This document shows positions 17,994-29,759 of a DNA stretch of 64,000 nt, one piece after another. The stretch is from positions 62,001 to 126,000 of the forward strand of contig NZ_PQSR01000002.1 in NCBI RefSeq assembly GCF_002920635.1, read 5' to 3'. Below the pieces are notes generated by a model. It worked only from the letters and a program-made list of their open reading frames with translations. It had not been told where the DNA came from and made no database searches. Position numbers and translations under genes: made by a program. The DNA comes from Streptomyces sp. Ru72 (GTDB lineage Bacteria; Actinomycetota; Actinomycetes; Streptomycetales; Streptomycetaceae). How positions within the stretch are numbered: position 1 is the stretch's first letter; the number at the start of each line of letters is the position of its first letter.

Positions 17994-18706
17994 GCAAAGT
18001 CGACACGTTCCGCGCCCTGCACCACGGACGCCTCCCCGGCGATCCCCTCGTCCTGCCCGGGCCCTGGGACGCGGCGAGCGCGCGGGCCTTCGAGGACGCC
18101 GGGTTCCCGGCGCTCGCCACGCCCAGCGCCGGGATCGCCGCCTCCCTGGGGTACGCGGACGGGTCCACCCCCGCCGACGAGATGTTCTCGGCGGTCGCAC
18201 GGATCACCCGGGCGGTCGATGTGCCCGTGTCGGCCGACGTGGAGGACGGGTACGGACTCGCCCCGAAGGAGCTGGTGGAGCGGCTTCTGGAGGCGGGCGC
18301 CGTCGGGTGCAACCTCGAGGACTCCAGCGGAGGTGCCCTCAAGGACCCGCGGCACCACGCCGACCTGCTCGCCGAGGTGCGGGCCGCGGCAGGCGACCGG
18401 CTGTTCCTCAACGCCCGCGTCGACACGTTCACATGCGGGGACGGGGACCCGGAACGGGCCATCGAGCGGGCGGCGTTGTACGTCGCCGCGGGCGCCGACT
18501 GCGTCTATCCGATCGGCGCCCCGGCGAACGTACTGCCGCTGCTGCGGGCCGGCATCCAGGGGCCGCTCAATGCCTACGCCCAGCTCGACGGCGAGAGCCC
18601 CTCGGCCGCCGAGCTGGGCGAACTCGGCGCCACCCGGGTCACGTTCGGACCCTGGCTGCAGCGGCGGGCGACAGCGGCGCTGGGCGAGATCGCAGCGGGG
18701 CTGTAG
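17990..18706 (+). CDS. Isocitrate lyase/phosphoenolpyruvate mutase family enzyme
   Basis: A 238-residue TIM-barrel enzyme of the ICL/PEPM superfamily. Recognisable blocks are LPGPWDAASARAFEDAGFPA, the metal-binding SADVEDGYG (Asp83, Glu85-Asp86), NLEDSSGG and LFLNARVDTF. It lacks the KKCGH catalytic loop of isocitrate lyase, so it belongs with the 2-methylisocitrate lyase/oxaloacetate hydrolase-like or PEP mutase-like group; the exact C-C or P-C bond substrate is unknown. GTG start overlaps the stop of the second AhpD-like gene. Presumably controlled by the divergent MocR. Confidence 0.85.
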   Translation: MSKVDTFRALHHGRLPGDPLVLPGPWDAASARAFEDAGFPALATPSAGIAASLGYADGSTPADEMFSAVARITRAVDVPVSADVEDGYGLAPKELVERLLEAGAVGCNLEDSSGGALKDPRHHADLLAEVRAAAGDRLFLNARVDTFTCGDGDPERAIERAALYVAAGADCVYPIGAPANVLPLLRAGIQGPLNAYAQLDGESPSAAELGELGATRVTFGPWLQRRATAALGEIAAGL

Positions 18707-18721
18707 GCGGGATAGGCGGGA

Positions 18722-19684
18722 TCAGGACAGCCACGCCTTCCAGGTGGACTCGTGGCTGTCCACCCACTTCTTCGCCGCCTCGTCCGGAGTCATCTTCTGG
18801 TCGGCGATCATCAGGGCGACCTCGTTCTGGTCCTCCGTCGTCCACCTGAACTTCTTCAGGAACCGCGCCGCCTTGCCGCCCTTCTTCGCGAAGTCGGCGT
18901 TGAGGTACTTCTGCAGCGGTGTGTGCGGGTACGCGCAGGCGACCTTCGCCGGGTCCGCGTCGCAGCCCTCCTTGTACGGCGGCAGCTTCACCTCCGTCAT
19001 GGGGACCTTCTTGAACAGCCACTGCGGCGTGTACCAGTACGTCAGGAAGGGCTTCTTCTCCTTCGCGAACTGCCTCATCTGCGTGATCTGCGCCGCCTCC
19101 GAACCCGCGAAGACCACCTGGTAGTCCAGCTTCAGGTTCTGCACCAGCGCCTTGTCGTTGGTGACGTACGACGGCGAGCCGTCCATCAGCTGGCCCTTGC
19201 CGCCGCTCTCCGCCGTGCGGAACAGGGAGGCGTACTTGTTCAGGTTCTTCCAGTCGGTGATGTCCGGGTGCTGCTCGGCCAGGTACGTCGGCACGAACCA
19301 GCCGATGTGCCCGGTGACCCCCAGGCCGCCGCCGCGGACGATCGTCTTCTTGTCCTCGACGTACCGCTTCTCCTGGTCCGGGTGGCCCCAGTCCTCCAGG
19401 ATCGCGTCGACCCGGCCCTGGCTGAGCGCGTCCCAGGCGGGCACCTCGTCGACCTGGACGGTGTCGACGCGGTAGCCGAGCCTGTGCTCCAGGATGTACT
19501 GCGCCACGGCCACGTTGGCCTGGGCGCCCACCCAGGACTGTACGGACAGGGTCACGGACTTCGAGCCCCCGGCGTTCGCGAAGGGCGAGGCCTGCTTGGT
19601 CATGTCGGCGGCGCCGCAGCCGGCGAGCAGCGAGCATGCGGCCGCCGTCGCGGCGATCAGCGCCGTCCTGCGGTTCAGTGTCAT
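18722..19684 (-). CDS. Glycine betaine/choline ABC transporter substrate-binding lipoprotein (OpuAC type)
   Basis: A 320-residue binding lipoprotein. The signal peptide ends in LLAGC, with Cys23 as the lipid attachment site. The OpuAC domain includes TLSVQSWVGAQANVAVAQYIL, ILEDWGHPDQEKRYV and Trp-rich segments (DWKNLNKY, TYWYTPQWLF) suitable for an aromatic cage around a quaternary ammonium. It is the last gene of the betaine operon, starting 1 nt after the permease stop. Neighbouring choline oxidase-like and betaine aldehyde dehydrogenase genes make choline or betaine the probable ligand. Confidence 0.88.
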   Translation of the reverse strand: MTLNRRTALIAATAAACSLLAGCGAADMTKQASPFANAGGSKSVTLSVQSWVGAQANVAVAQYILEHRLGYRVDTVQVDEVPAWDALSQGRVDAILEDWGHPDQEKRYVEDKKTIVRGGGLGVTGHIGWFVPTYLAEQHPDITDWKNLNKYASLFRTAESGGKGQLMDGSPSYVTNDKALVQNLKLDYQVVFAGSEAAQITQMRQFAKEKKPFLTYWYTPQWLFKKVPMTEVKLPPYKEGCDADPAKVACAYPHTPLQKYLNADFAKKGGKAARFLKKFRWTTEDQNEVALMIADQKMTPDEAAKKWVDSHESTWKAWLS

Positions 19685-19685
19685 G

Positions 19686-21628
19686 TCACGCTCCCTTCGT
19701 CGCGCGTCGCTCGGTCGGCTGGGTCACCCGGTCGAGCATCAGACCGAGGCAGACGATCGCGATCCCGGCCACCAGACCGGTCGCCAGATCGCCCTGGGCG
19801 AGGCCGAAGACGACGTTGTAACCGAGCGCGCCGCCGCCGACCAGGCCGCCGATGATGACGACGGCGAGCACCAGGACGACACCCTGGTTGACCGCGAGCA
19901 GCAGGGCCGGACGGGCCAGCGGAAGCTGCACCTGGCGCAACTGCTGCCCACTGGTCGCGCCGAGCGAGCGGGCGGACTCCAGCGCCGCCGGGTCCACCTG
20001 GCGCAGGCCCTGCGCGGTGATCCGGACGACCGCCGGAAGGGCGTACACGACGGCGGCGGCGACGGCGGGGGCACGGCCGACGCCGAACAGCGCGACGACC
20101 GGGATCAGGTACACGAACTGCGGCATCGTCTGGAAGACGTCGAGGACGGGGCGCAGCAGCCGCTCGAAGCGGTCGCTGCGGGCCGCCGCGATGCCGGTCG
20201 CGAAGCCGACGACGAGGGTGACGGCGACGGCGGCGAGCACCTGCGACAGCGTGTCGAGCGACGGCTTCCACACACCGAGCACGCCGATCGCGGCCATCGC
20301 GAGGACGGCGGTCAGCGCGGTGCGCCAGGTGCCGATCAGCCAGGCCAGGGCGGCGACGATCAGCAGCACCGACCACCAGGGCAGCCACTGCAGACCGGAG
20401 CGGACCGGGTCCAGGACCCAGGTGGTGAAGTGGCCCGCCCAGTCGGCGGTGCCGCCGACGACCGGGACGCCGGAGTACAGGTGGGCGGTCATCCAGTCGA
20501 CGGCGCGGTTGACGGGCTCGGCGATGTTCACCGTCCAGCCCGTGGGCCAGTCGAGGCGGCCCGCCAGGCGCGCGGCCAGGGCCACGGCGACGGCGGCGAG
20601 GGCCGCGTAGGCCCACGGGAGCGCGCTGCGCTGCTCCTGCCCGATCCGGTTGCCCGCCGCCGAGGTCACCCGGTCCAGGACGACGGCCAGCAGCACGATG
20701 GGGATGCCCGCGGCCAGTGCGGCGCCCACGTCGACCGACGCCAGCGCCTGGTAGACGCGGTCACCGAGACCGCCGGCGCCGATCACCGAGGCGATGACCG
20801 CCATGGACAGCGCCATCATGATCGTCTGGTTGAGGCCGAGCAGGAGCTCCTTGCGGGCGAGGGGGATGCGGGCGGTCAGCAGGCGCTGCCGCGCGGTGGC
20901 GCCGAGGGAGTCGACCGCCTCCAGCACCTCCTTGTCGGCGCCGCGCAGGCCGAGGGCGGTCAGACGGGCCATCGGCGGGGCGGCGTAGACGACCGTGGCG
21001 AGGACGGCGGCGGGCACACCGATGCCGAAGACCAAAACCACGGGGAGCAGGTAGGCGAACGCCGGCAGCACCTGCATGGTGTCCAGGACCGGGCGCAGGG
21101 CGCGGTCCACGCGGTCGGACAGACCGGCGCCCAGGCCGAGCAGTGCACCGACGAGGACCGAGGCGAGGACCGCGACCACCATGAGGGCGAGGGTCTGCAT
21201 GGTCGCCACCCACATGCCGAGCAGACCGCAGGCGAGAAACGCCGCGGCGGTGCCGAGGGCGAGGCGCACACCGGCCGCACGCCAGGCCACCAGGGCGGCC
21301 GCGACCGTCACGCCGGGCCAGCCCGCGGCGAGCAGGACGAGGTAGACGGCGCGCACGGAGAGGACGACGGCGTTGCTGATGTAGCCGAAGAAGTACAGGA
21401 ACAGGGGGTGGCTGTCCCGGTTGTCGATGATCCAGTCGCTGGCCGTGGTGAGTGGCTTGGACAGGTCGACGGTGAGGGCGCCCGGCCAGCCGGCGCCCGG
21501 CCAGCGGGAGTTCACCAGGGGTGCGAGGACCGCGGCGACGACCGCGAGCACCAGGAGTTTGCGGGCGGCGCGGGTTTTGACGAAGCCGGGCAGCAGGGCG
21601 CGTGGGGCGCTTGCGGTGACCGTGGCCA

Positions 21629-21629
<1 letters not shown>
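19686..21629 (-). CDS. Fused double permease of the glycine betaine/choline ABC transporter
   Basis: A 647-residue polytopic protein containing two copies of the ProW/OpuAB permease domain. The first EAA-type loop is near residues 205-290 (LRPVLDTMQVLPAFAYLLPV ... VDSLGATARQRLLTARIPLA). The second repeats it near 495-580 (LRPVLDVFQTMPQFVYLIPV ... ARSLGATSGQQLRQVQLPLA). Ordinary ProW has one copy and dimerises; here both halves are in one chain. The ATG at 21629 overlaps the TGA of the ATPase gene. It forms the channel used by the adjacent ATPase and binding lipoprotein. Confidence 0.9.
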
Positions 21630-22917
<1,288 letters not shown>

Positions 22918-22921
<4 letters not shown>

Positions 22922-24450
22922 CGTGCACCACCTCCGATCAGGTCGGCGGCCTTCTCCCCGACCATCAGCACCCCGATCATCGGGTTGACGGCGGTCATGG
23001 TCGGGAAGACGGACGCGTCGGCTATACGGATGCCGTCCAGGCCGCGGACGCGCAGCTCGGGGTCGACGACGGCGAGGTCGTCGGTCTCGGCGCCCATGCG
23101 GCAGGTGCCCGCCGGGTGGTACACGGTGTGGGCGACCTTGCGGGCGTACTCGCTCAGCTCCTCGTCACCGGTGATGTCCGGGCCGGGGCACACCTCCCGC
23201 TTCAGCCAGCCCGCCAGCGGCTCGGTCTTCGCGATCTCGCGGGCGATGCGGATGCCGTCGACGAGGGTGCGGCCGTCGTAGTCGTCCTCGTCGGTGAAGT
23301 AGCGGAAGTCGAGGGCGGGCTTGACGGACGGGTCGGGGCTGGTGAGGTACAGCCGGCCGCGGCTCTTCGGTTTGGGGATGTTCGGGGTCATCGAGACGCC
23401 GAACTCCGGCCGCTCGTAGCCGAGGCGCTCCGGGTTGTCCGTGAACGGGATCTGGTAGAAGTGGAACATCAGGTCCGGGCCCGCGTGTTCGGGGTCGCGA
23501 CGCACGAAGAGTCCGGCGTCGGAGTCCATCGCGGAGTTCTCCGGGATGGGCCCCTGCGTCTCCCACACGATGACCGACTCCGGGTGGTCGAGCAGGTTCT
23601 CACCGACGCCCGGCAGGTCGTGCACCACGGGTATGCCGAGCTGCTCCAGGTCCGCCTTGGGGCCGATCCCGGAGTGCAGCAACAGCCGCGGGGAGTCGAC
23701 GGCGCCGGCGCACAGCACGACCTCGCGCCGGGCCCGTACGAGGATCTCCTCGCCCTCCTTGGTGCGCACGTGCACGCCGCGGGCTCGCGTGCCGTCCAGC
23801 TCCAGCTTGTACGCCCATGTCTCCAGCAGCAGCGTGAGGTTGGCGCGTTCGTCCATCACGGGGTGCAGATACGCCACCGACGCGCTGGAGCGCTTGTTGT
23901 TCTCCGGGTGGTAGGCGAGGTCGAAGAAGCCGACGCCCTCGGTGAACGGCTTCTTGTTGAAGCCCTCGACCCGCGGCACGCCGAGCGCCGCCTGGGCCGC
24001 GTCCACGAAGTCGCGGGCGATGGCGTTCCGGTCGTTCTCGTCGACCGGGACGATGTTGTTCTTCAGACGGGCGTAGTACGCCTCCATCGGCACGGCGCCC
24101 CAGCCCTCGGCGCCGGCCGCCTCCCACTCGTCCCAGTCGGACGGCAGCGGCTTGAAGGCGATGAGCGTGTTGTGCGAGGAGCAGCCGCCGAGGACGCGGG
24201 CGCGGCTGTGCCGGATGTGGGAGTTGCCGCGCGGCTGCTCGGTGGTCGGGTAGTCGTAGTCGAGTTCGCCGCCGAGCAGGCCCATCCAGCGGCGCAGGGT
24301 GAGGACGTCGTCGCGGCCGACGTCGCTGGGGCCGCCCTCGATGACGGCGACGGTGACGTCCGGGTTCTCGGTGAGGCGGGAGGCGATGACGGAGCCTGCG
24401 GTTCCGCCACCGATGACGACGTAGTCGTACTCGTGGGTGGTTTCGGACAT
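22918..24450 (-). CDS. Choline oxidase-like GMC flavoprotein oxidoreductase
   Basis: A 510-residue FAD enzyme. The dinucleotide-binding motif is [16 protein letters not shown] at 11-26. The sequence [15 protein letters not shown] parallels Arthrobacter choline oxidase, where the His of SSHN covalently carries FAD; here that would be His93, although the Ser two residues later is Thr. The catalytic His (about 445, in VYHPAGT) and Asn (about 489, in AVNPMIG) are conserved. Predicted reaction: choline to betaine aldehyde. It is shorter than BetA (about 555). It lies between betB and the ABC ATPase gene in the same operon; the frame remains open upstream, but ATG 24450 begins the family domain. 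Confidence 0.85.
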
Positions 24451-24554
24451 GGGCGTCGTGCTCCAGGGATACGGGGAGGTGGGGGGAGTGCGGGGTCGGG
24501 GGGGAAGTGGGGGACGGAGGTGGAGGTCCGGCGTGATCGGTCGCGGGGCGGGGC

Positions 24555-26075
24555 TCAGCCCGCGAACCACCGCACCGGCTTGGGAGCGAGGTTCTGGTAG
24601 ACGTGCTTGGTCTCGCGGTACTCGGCGAGGCCGGCGGGGCCGAGTTCGCGGCCGATGCCGCTCTTGCCGAAGCCGCCCCACTCCGCCTGCGGGAGGTAGG
24701 GGTGGAAGTCGTTGATCCAGACGGTGCCGTGGCGCAGCCGGCCGGCGACGCGGCGGGCACGGCCGGCGTCGGCGGTCCACACGGCGCCGGCGAGGCCGTA
24801 CTCGGTGTCGTTGGCGAGGGCGACCGCCTCGTCCTCGGTGCGGAAGGTCTCGACGGTGAGGACGGGCCCGAAGACCTCCTCCCGGACGACCTTCATCTCC
24901 CGGTGGCAGTGGTCGAGGACGGTCGGCTCGTAGAACCAGCCGGTGGCGGGCCGGATCTCACTGGGCTCGGGCCGCTTGCCACCGCAGCGCAGCACCGCGC
25001 CCTCGGCCAGCGCGGAGGCGACGTACGCCTCGGTCTTCGCGCGCTGCTGTTCGGAGACGAGCGGGCCGCACTCGACGCCCTTCTCGGTGCCGCGGCCGAG
25101 CTTGATCCTCTCGGCGCGGCGGGCGAGTTCGGCGACGAAGCGGTCGCGGACGGACTCCTCGACGATGAGGCGGGCGCCCGCCGAGCAGACCTGGCCGCTG
25201 TGGATGAAGGCGGCGTTGAGGGCCTGGTCGACGGCGGTGTCGAAGCCCTCCTCGGTGGCGCAGGCGTCGGCGAAGACGACGTTGGGGTTCTTGCCGCCGA
25301 GCTCCAGGGCGATCTTCTTGACGCCCGCGGCGGCGGCCTGCGCGACCTTCGTGCCGCTGAGCAGGCCGCCGGTGAAGGAGACGAGGTCGACGCCGGGGTG
25401 CTCGGCGAGCCGGGCGCCGACGGAGTGCCCGGGGCCGGTGACGATGTTCGCGACCCCGTCGGGCAGCCCGGCCTCGACCAGGAGGTCGATCAGCGCAATC
25501 GTCGTCATCGGGGTGATCTCGCTCGGCTTGACCACGAAGGTGTTGCCGGCCGCGAGAGCCGGGGCGATCTTCCAGCTGGCCTGGAGGAGCGGGTAGTTCC
25601 AGGGGGTGATCAACGTGCACACGCCGACGGGTTCGTGTACGACGACGCTGTGGATGTCCGGTGAACCCGCGTCGACGACCCGGCCGGCGCCCTCGCCGGC
25701 GACGAGGTTCGCGAAGTAGCGGAAGGCGTCGGCGACGCAGTCGATGTCGACCCGGCCCTCCTCTACGGTCTTGCCGGCGTCCCGGCTCTCGAGCAGGCCC
25801 AGCTCTTCGCGATCGCGTACGAGAAGATCGGCGACGCGGTGCAGCAGCGCGGCACGCTCCGCGACGGGCGTGTGCGGCCACGGCCCCTCGTCGAAGGCCC
25901 GGCGCGCGGCCTGCACCGCGGCGTCGGCGTCCCGCTCGTCACCCTCTGCGACCACCGCGAACGGCGTGGCATCCGCCGGGTCGAGGACCTCGCGCGTGGC
26001 CCCGGAGAGGGCTGCGCGCCACTCCCCTGCCACGTGGATCGTCTGCTCTGCCTGCCGTGCCTGCTGTCCGGCCAT
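24555..26075 (-). CDS. betB: Betaine aldehyde dehydrogenase-like enzyme
   Basis: A 506-residue NAD(P)-dependent aldehyde dehydrogenase. Key residues are the catalytic Cys297 in SGQVCSAG, the general base Glu258 in LELGGKNPN, and Asn160 in TPWNYP. The NAD-binding FTGS motif reads FTGG. Length and motifs fit betaine aldehyde dehydrogenase, the second step from choline to glycine betaine. It is the first gene of the five-gene betaine operon; a 104-bp space separates it from the choline oxidase-like gene. The upstream region holds a 10-bp palindrome ACACCGGTGT (26117-26126) flanked by TGTCAC repeats that could be an operator. Confidence 0.88.
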   Translation of the reverse strand: MAGQQARQAEQTIHVAGEWRAALSGATREVLDPADATPFAVVAEGDERDADAAVQAARRAFDEGPWPHTPVAERAALLHRVADLLVRDREELGLLESRDAGKTVEEGRVDIDCVADAFRYFANLVAGEGAGRVVDAGSPDIHSVVVHEPVGVCTLITPWNYPLLQASWKIAPALAAGNTFVVKPSEITPMTTIALIDLLVEAGLPDGVANIVTGPGHSVGARLAEHPGVDLVSFTGGLLSGTKVAQAAAAGVKKIALELGGKNPNVVFADACATEEGFDTAVDQALNAAFIHSGQVCSAGARLIVEESVRDRFVAELARRAERIKLGRGTEKGVECGPLVSEQQRAKTEAYVASALAEGAVLRCGGKRPEPSEIRPATGWFYEPTVLDHCHREMKVVREEVFGPVLTVETFRTEDEAVALANDTEYGLAGAVWTADAGRARRVAGRLRHGTVWINDFHPYLPQAEWGGFGKSGIGRELGPAGLAEYRETKHVYQNLAPKPVRWFAG

Positions 26076-26258
26076 GATCGGTACTGCCTTCCGTTCCTGT
26101 GCGGTACCCCTGTGTCACACCGGTGTCACTTCGGGGCCGGAGGCGCGCCTGCCCCCGGCTCGTCGATGCATGCGGGCCTTGCGGCCGAAAGTGCGGAGCG
26201 TCACTAAAAATGCGGTCGAAAAGGGTGAAAAGTACGCTGAGCCACTGGAGGTGACGTG

Positions 26259-27035
26259 ATGTCCCGAACCCATGGCTTCGCGATCGCTACGAGCGCCGTG
26301 TCGATGGCGCTGCTGCTGCCCCCGATGTTGTTCTCTCCGCCGGCGAGCGCCGCCGTCCCCGCCCGGACCGGAGGCAACCAGAGCCCGCAGGATCTGGCCG
26401 CGCAGGCGGAGCGGGGGCTGCGGAACGCCACATCCGTCCGGCTCGTCTACGAGGACCGCAGCGCGACTGCGAGGTCGAGCAAGCGTCTGCCGACGGCGAT
26501 GGACCTCGCCCTCGACCGGGCCGGCAACTGCGCCGGCACCATGACGCTCGGCGGACACGGCGGCACCGTCCAGATCGTCAAGCGGGGCGCCGACGTGTGG
26601 CTGAAGCCGGATGCGGCGTTCTGGAAGGCGGAGTACCCCGGCAAGCGGGGTGCCGGCCTGGCCTCGACGTTCAGCAACCGCTACATCCACGGCTCCACGT
26701 CCAGCAACCTGCTGGCAGGCATCGCGAGCACCTGTGACCTCCGGGAGATCCAGGAGGTCGCGAAGGTCTCCGCACCCTCGTCCCTGAAGGAGGGCCTCGC
26801 GACGACCCTGAACGGCACCCGGGTGGTCCCCCTGTCCTTCAAGGTGAACGGCTTCACCTCGACGCTGTACGTCACCACGGGCAAGGACCACCGTCTCTAC
26901 CGGGCGGCCCAGAAGGGCCCGGACACGGATCTGAGCCTGACCTTCACGGGCTACAACGTGCCGGTGCCGAAGACGACCCCGCCCGCGAGCCGGACGGTGG
27001 ACATCTCACGGGTGCCGCAGCCGCCGCGGAGCTGA
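26259..27035 (+). CDS. Secreted protein of unknown function (LppX/LprG-like size)
   Basis: A 258-residue exported protein. The signal peptide MSRTHGFAIATSAVSMALLLPPMLFSPPASA ends with an ASA cleavage site and no lipobox. The mature part (AERGLRNATSVRLVYEDRS ... LALDRAGNCAGTMTLGGHGGTVQIVKRGADVWLKPD ... LYVTTGKDHRLYRAA) has the alternating strand pattern of LolA/LppX-like folds in actinomycete lipoproteins; this is a weak fold-level resemblance only. Two cysteines could form one disulfide. ATG 26259 sits 7 nt after GGAGG; a GTG one codon earlier is possible. Divergent from the betaine operon and convergent with mdh. Confidence 0.7.
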   Translation: MSRTHGFAIATSAVSMALLLPPMLFSPPASAAVPARTGGNQSPQDLAAQAERGLRNATSVRLVYEDRSATARSSKRLPTAMDLALDRAGNCAGTMTLGGHGGTVQIVKRGADVWLKPDAAFWKAEYPGKRGAGLASTFSNRYIHGSTSSNLLAGIASTCDLREIQEVAKVSAPSSLKEGLATTLNGTRVVPLSFKVNGFTSTLYVTTGKDHRLYRAAQKGPDTDLSLTFTGYNVPVPKTTPPASRTVDISRVPQPPRS

Positions 27036-27065
27036 CGGAGAGGAAAGGCCCCCCGGACACGAAGA

Positions 27066-27103
27066 ACGGGCCCCGCTCCGGACGCGACCGGAACGGGGCC
27101 CGT
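27066..27103. terminator. Bidirectional terminator hairpin
   Basis: Arms ACGGGCCCCGCTCCGG (27066-27081) and CCGGAACGGGGCCCGT (27088-27103) form a 16-bp stem with one G-U/mismatch position and a 6-nt loop. It lies exactly between the convergent secreted-protein gene and mdh, so it can serve both. Confidence 0.85.
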
Positions 27104-27123
27104 GGCGCAGGGGCGCCGACGTG

Positions 27124-28173
<1,050 letters not shown>

Positions 28174-28202
28174 TCACCGGCTCGTGGCCGGCGCCCGCCG
28201 CG

Positions 28203-28232
28203 ATGATCGATCACGGGTACGAATGATCGATC
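28203..28232. repeat. Direct repeat of ATGATCGATC, 20 bp apart
   Basis: ATGATCGATC occurs at 28203-28212 and again at 28223-28232. Each copy contains the 8-bp palindrome GATCGATC, and the 20-bp spacing places both on the same face of the helix. The second copy abuts the inverted repeat at 28231. Confidence 0.55.
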
Positions 28233-28248
28233 TCTTGGCGTCAAGAGA
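28231..28248. promoter_or_regulatory. Inverted repeat TCTCTTG-N4-CAAGAGA upstream of mdh
   Basis: Seven-base arms are perfectly complementary around a 4-bp centre. On the minus strand the centre includes TTGACG, a -35-like hexamer, so a bound protein would compete with polymerase at the mdh promoter. Which regulator binds is unknown. Confidence 0.5.
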
Positions 28249-28544
28249 GATCCAGCCGTCAGGCTATCGCGCATCCGGCATCCCGCACGGCCGGGTCCGT
28301 GTGGCCCGGCCCACAACCCTCATGAGGCGGCGGCCGCCTGCTCGATGAGGGGGGACTGAGCGGCGGCCGCCGTGGGGGGATGTCCTGCCGGAAGGGGGTG
28401 TCGGCCCTCCGGCGCTGCCGGACTCCCGTGGGGGTGTACGGTCCGCTTGCCCCGCGACGGGACGCTCATGCGTGTCGTGGCGTGATTCTTTTCCGCGAGA
28501 GACGCGCGGCACCCGTCCGCGCGCCCCTCGCTGTCGCCGCCGTG

Positions 28545-29759
28545 CTACTTCGTGCACCCCTTCTGCCCCGACGCCAGCGTCACGCAGGCCTTCGCCGCGG
28601 CCCCGCCCTTCACGGCCACCATCGGGGTGTAGGCGTCGGTGTCCCCTGCCGTGGCGACCGAGCCGGTCTGCTGCGTCGCCCCGGCCGCGGACACCTCGAC
28701 CGTGTCGCCCTGCGCTGCCCGGGTGATACGGGCCCACGCGGCGCCGCAGGTCCTGCTGTAGCGGACCTCGACGAGGGTGCTGCCGACGGTGACGCTGGTG
28801 CTGGTCGTGGCCTGTGTGCCGCCGCAGCCCATGGTCTCCGGGTCCTTGCCGGTGCAGCTCGCGCCGGCGCACTTGACGCCGGGCGGCAGGTCGGCGTCCG
28901 GGCTCGGCGACGTCGCGGACGGCTTGGAGGCGGCGGCTTTCTCGTCGTTGCCGCCGGTGAGGTGGAAGGCCGCCGCGATCACCAGCAACGCTCCGGCGAG
29001 ACCCGCCACGAACATGGCCGGCCGACGCCTGCGGGGCGCGTCGCCGGACCCGCCGCCGCCGTTCGGCCGGGCGTCGGAGGGCGCCGGTCCGTGCGGCCCG
29101 GGCGCATCCGGTGCGGGGGGCGAATCGGGTGCGGGAGCCCCGGACTTGTGCGCCGTGGCCGGGCTGCGCCCGGCCCCCGACGGCCCCTTGAACCCGGCGA
29201 GTCCCCAGGAGTTGCCACCCGTCGAGCCGACTCCCGTCGAGCCGGCACCCGCCGTACCGCCGCGCGCCCTACCGGAGTCGCCCGCCGCGTCCGGGGTCTG
29301 CTCGGGCGTCGGCTGCGGCGGCACCGTCGGGGACACCCCCGCAGGACCCGCGATGCCCGGCGCCACCGTGGTGCTGCGGGCCGCCCTGCCGCCACGGCCC
29401 TGGTTCTCGGCGGCCGCCCCGAACTCGCCGAGCGCGGCGCGCGCCTGGGAGATCCGGATGGCCTCCATGGTTCTGTCGTGGCGCATCTCCGCCCGGCTCC
29501 AGGCCCGTTCGGCCAGCTCCCACATGGTGGTCAGGTGGACCGGATGGGTGCCGGTCACCTCGGCCAGCGCGACGATCGCGCCCTTCGGTGCGAGCAGCCG
29601 GCCGTTCAGGTACCGCTCCCAGGACGTCTTGCTGTAGCCGGTGCGGTCGGCCACGGCGGAGACGCTGAGACCGCTGCGGTCCACGAGCCGCCGCAACTGT
29701 GCGGCGAACTCCTTGACCTGCGGATCGAGTTCATCGGGCAAGGCCTTCCAGCGAGGCAT
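28545..29759 (-). CDS. XRE-type HTH regulator with transmembrane segment and DUF2690 domain
   Basis: A 404-residue protein. Residues about 15-90 form a Cro/CI-like helix-turn-helix region (QLRRLVDRSGLSVSAVADRTGYSKTSWERYLNGR). A Gly/Pro/Ala-rich linker of about 130 residues leads to one transmembrane segment near 246-266 (AMFVAGLAGALLVIAAAFHL). The outer domain (about 295-404) is DUF2690: VKCAGASCTGKDPETMGCGG with paired cysteines and CVTLASGQKGC at the end. This topology suggests a membrane-bound one-component sensor. ATG 29759 is chosen as the start of the HTH domain. A shorter paralogue lies 437 bp upstream on the same strand. Confidence 0.82.
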   Translation of the reverse strand: MPRWKALPDELDPQVKEFAAQLRRLVDRSGLSVSAVADRTGYSKTSWERYLNGRLLAPKGAIVALAEVTGTHPVHLTTMWELAERAWSRAEMRHDRTMEAIRISQARAALGEFGAAAENQGRGGRAARSTTVAPGIAGPAGVSPTVPPQPTPEQTPDAAGDSGRARGGTAGAGSTGVGSTGGNSWGLAGFKGPSGAGRSPATAHKSGAPAPDSPPAPDAPGPHGPAPSDARPNGGGGSGDAPRRRRPAMFVAGLAGALLVIAAAFHLTGGNDEKAAASKPSATSPSPDADLPPGVKCAGASCTGKDPETMGCGGTQATTSTSVTVGSTLVEVRYSRTCGAAWARITRAAQGDTVEVSAAGATQQTGSVATAGDTDAYTPMVAVKGGAAAKACVTLASGQKGCTK

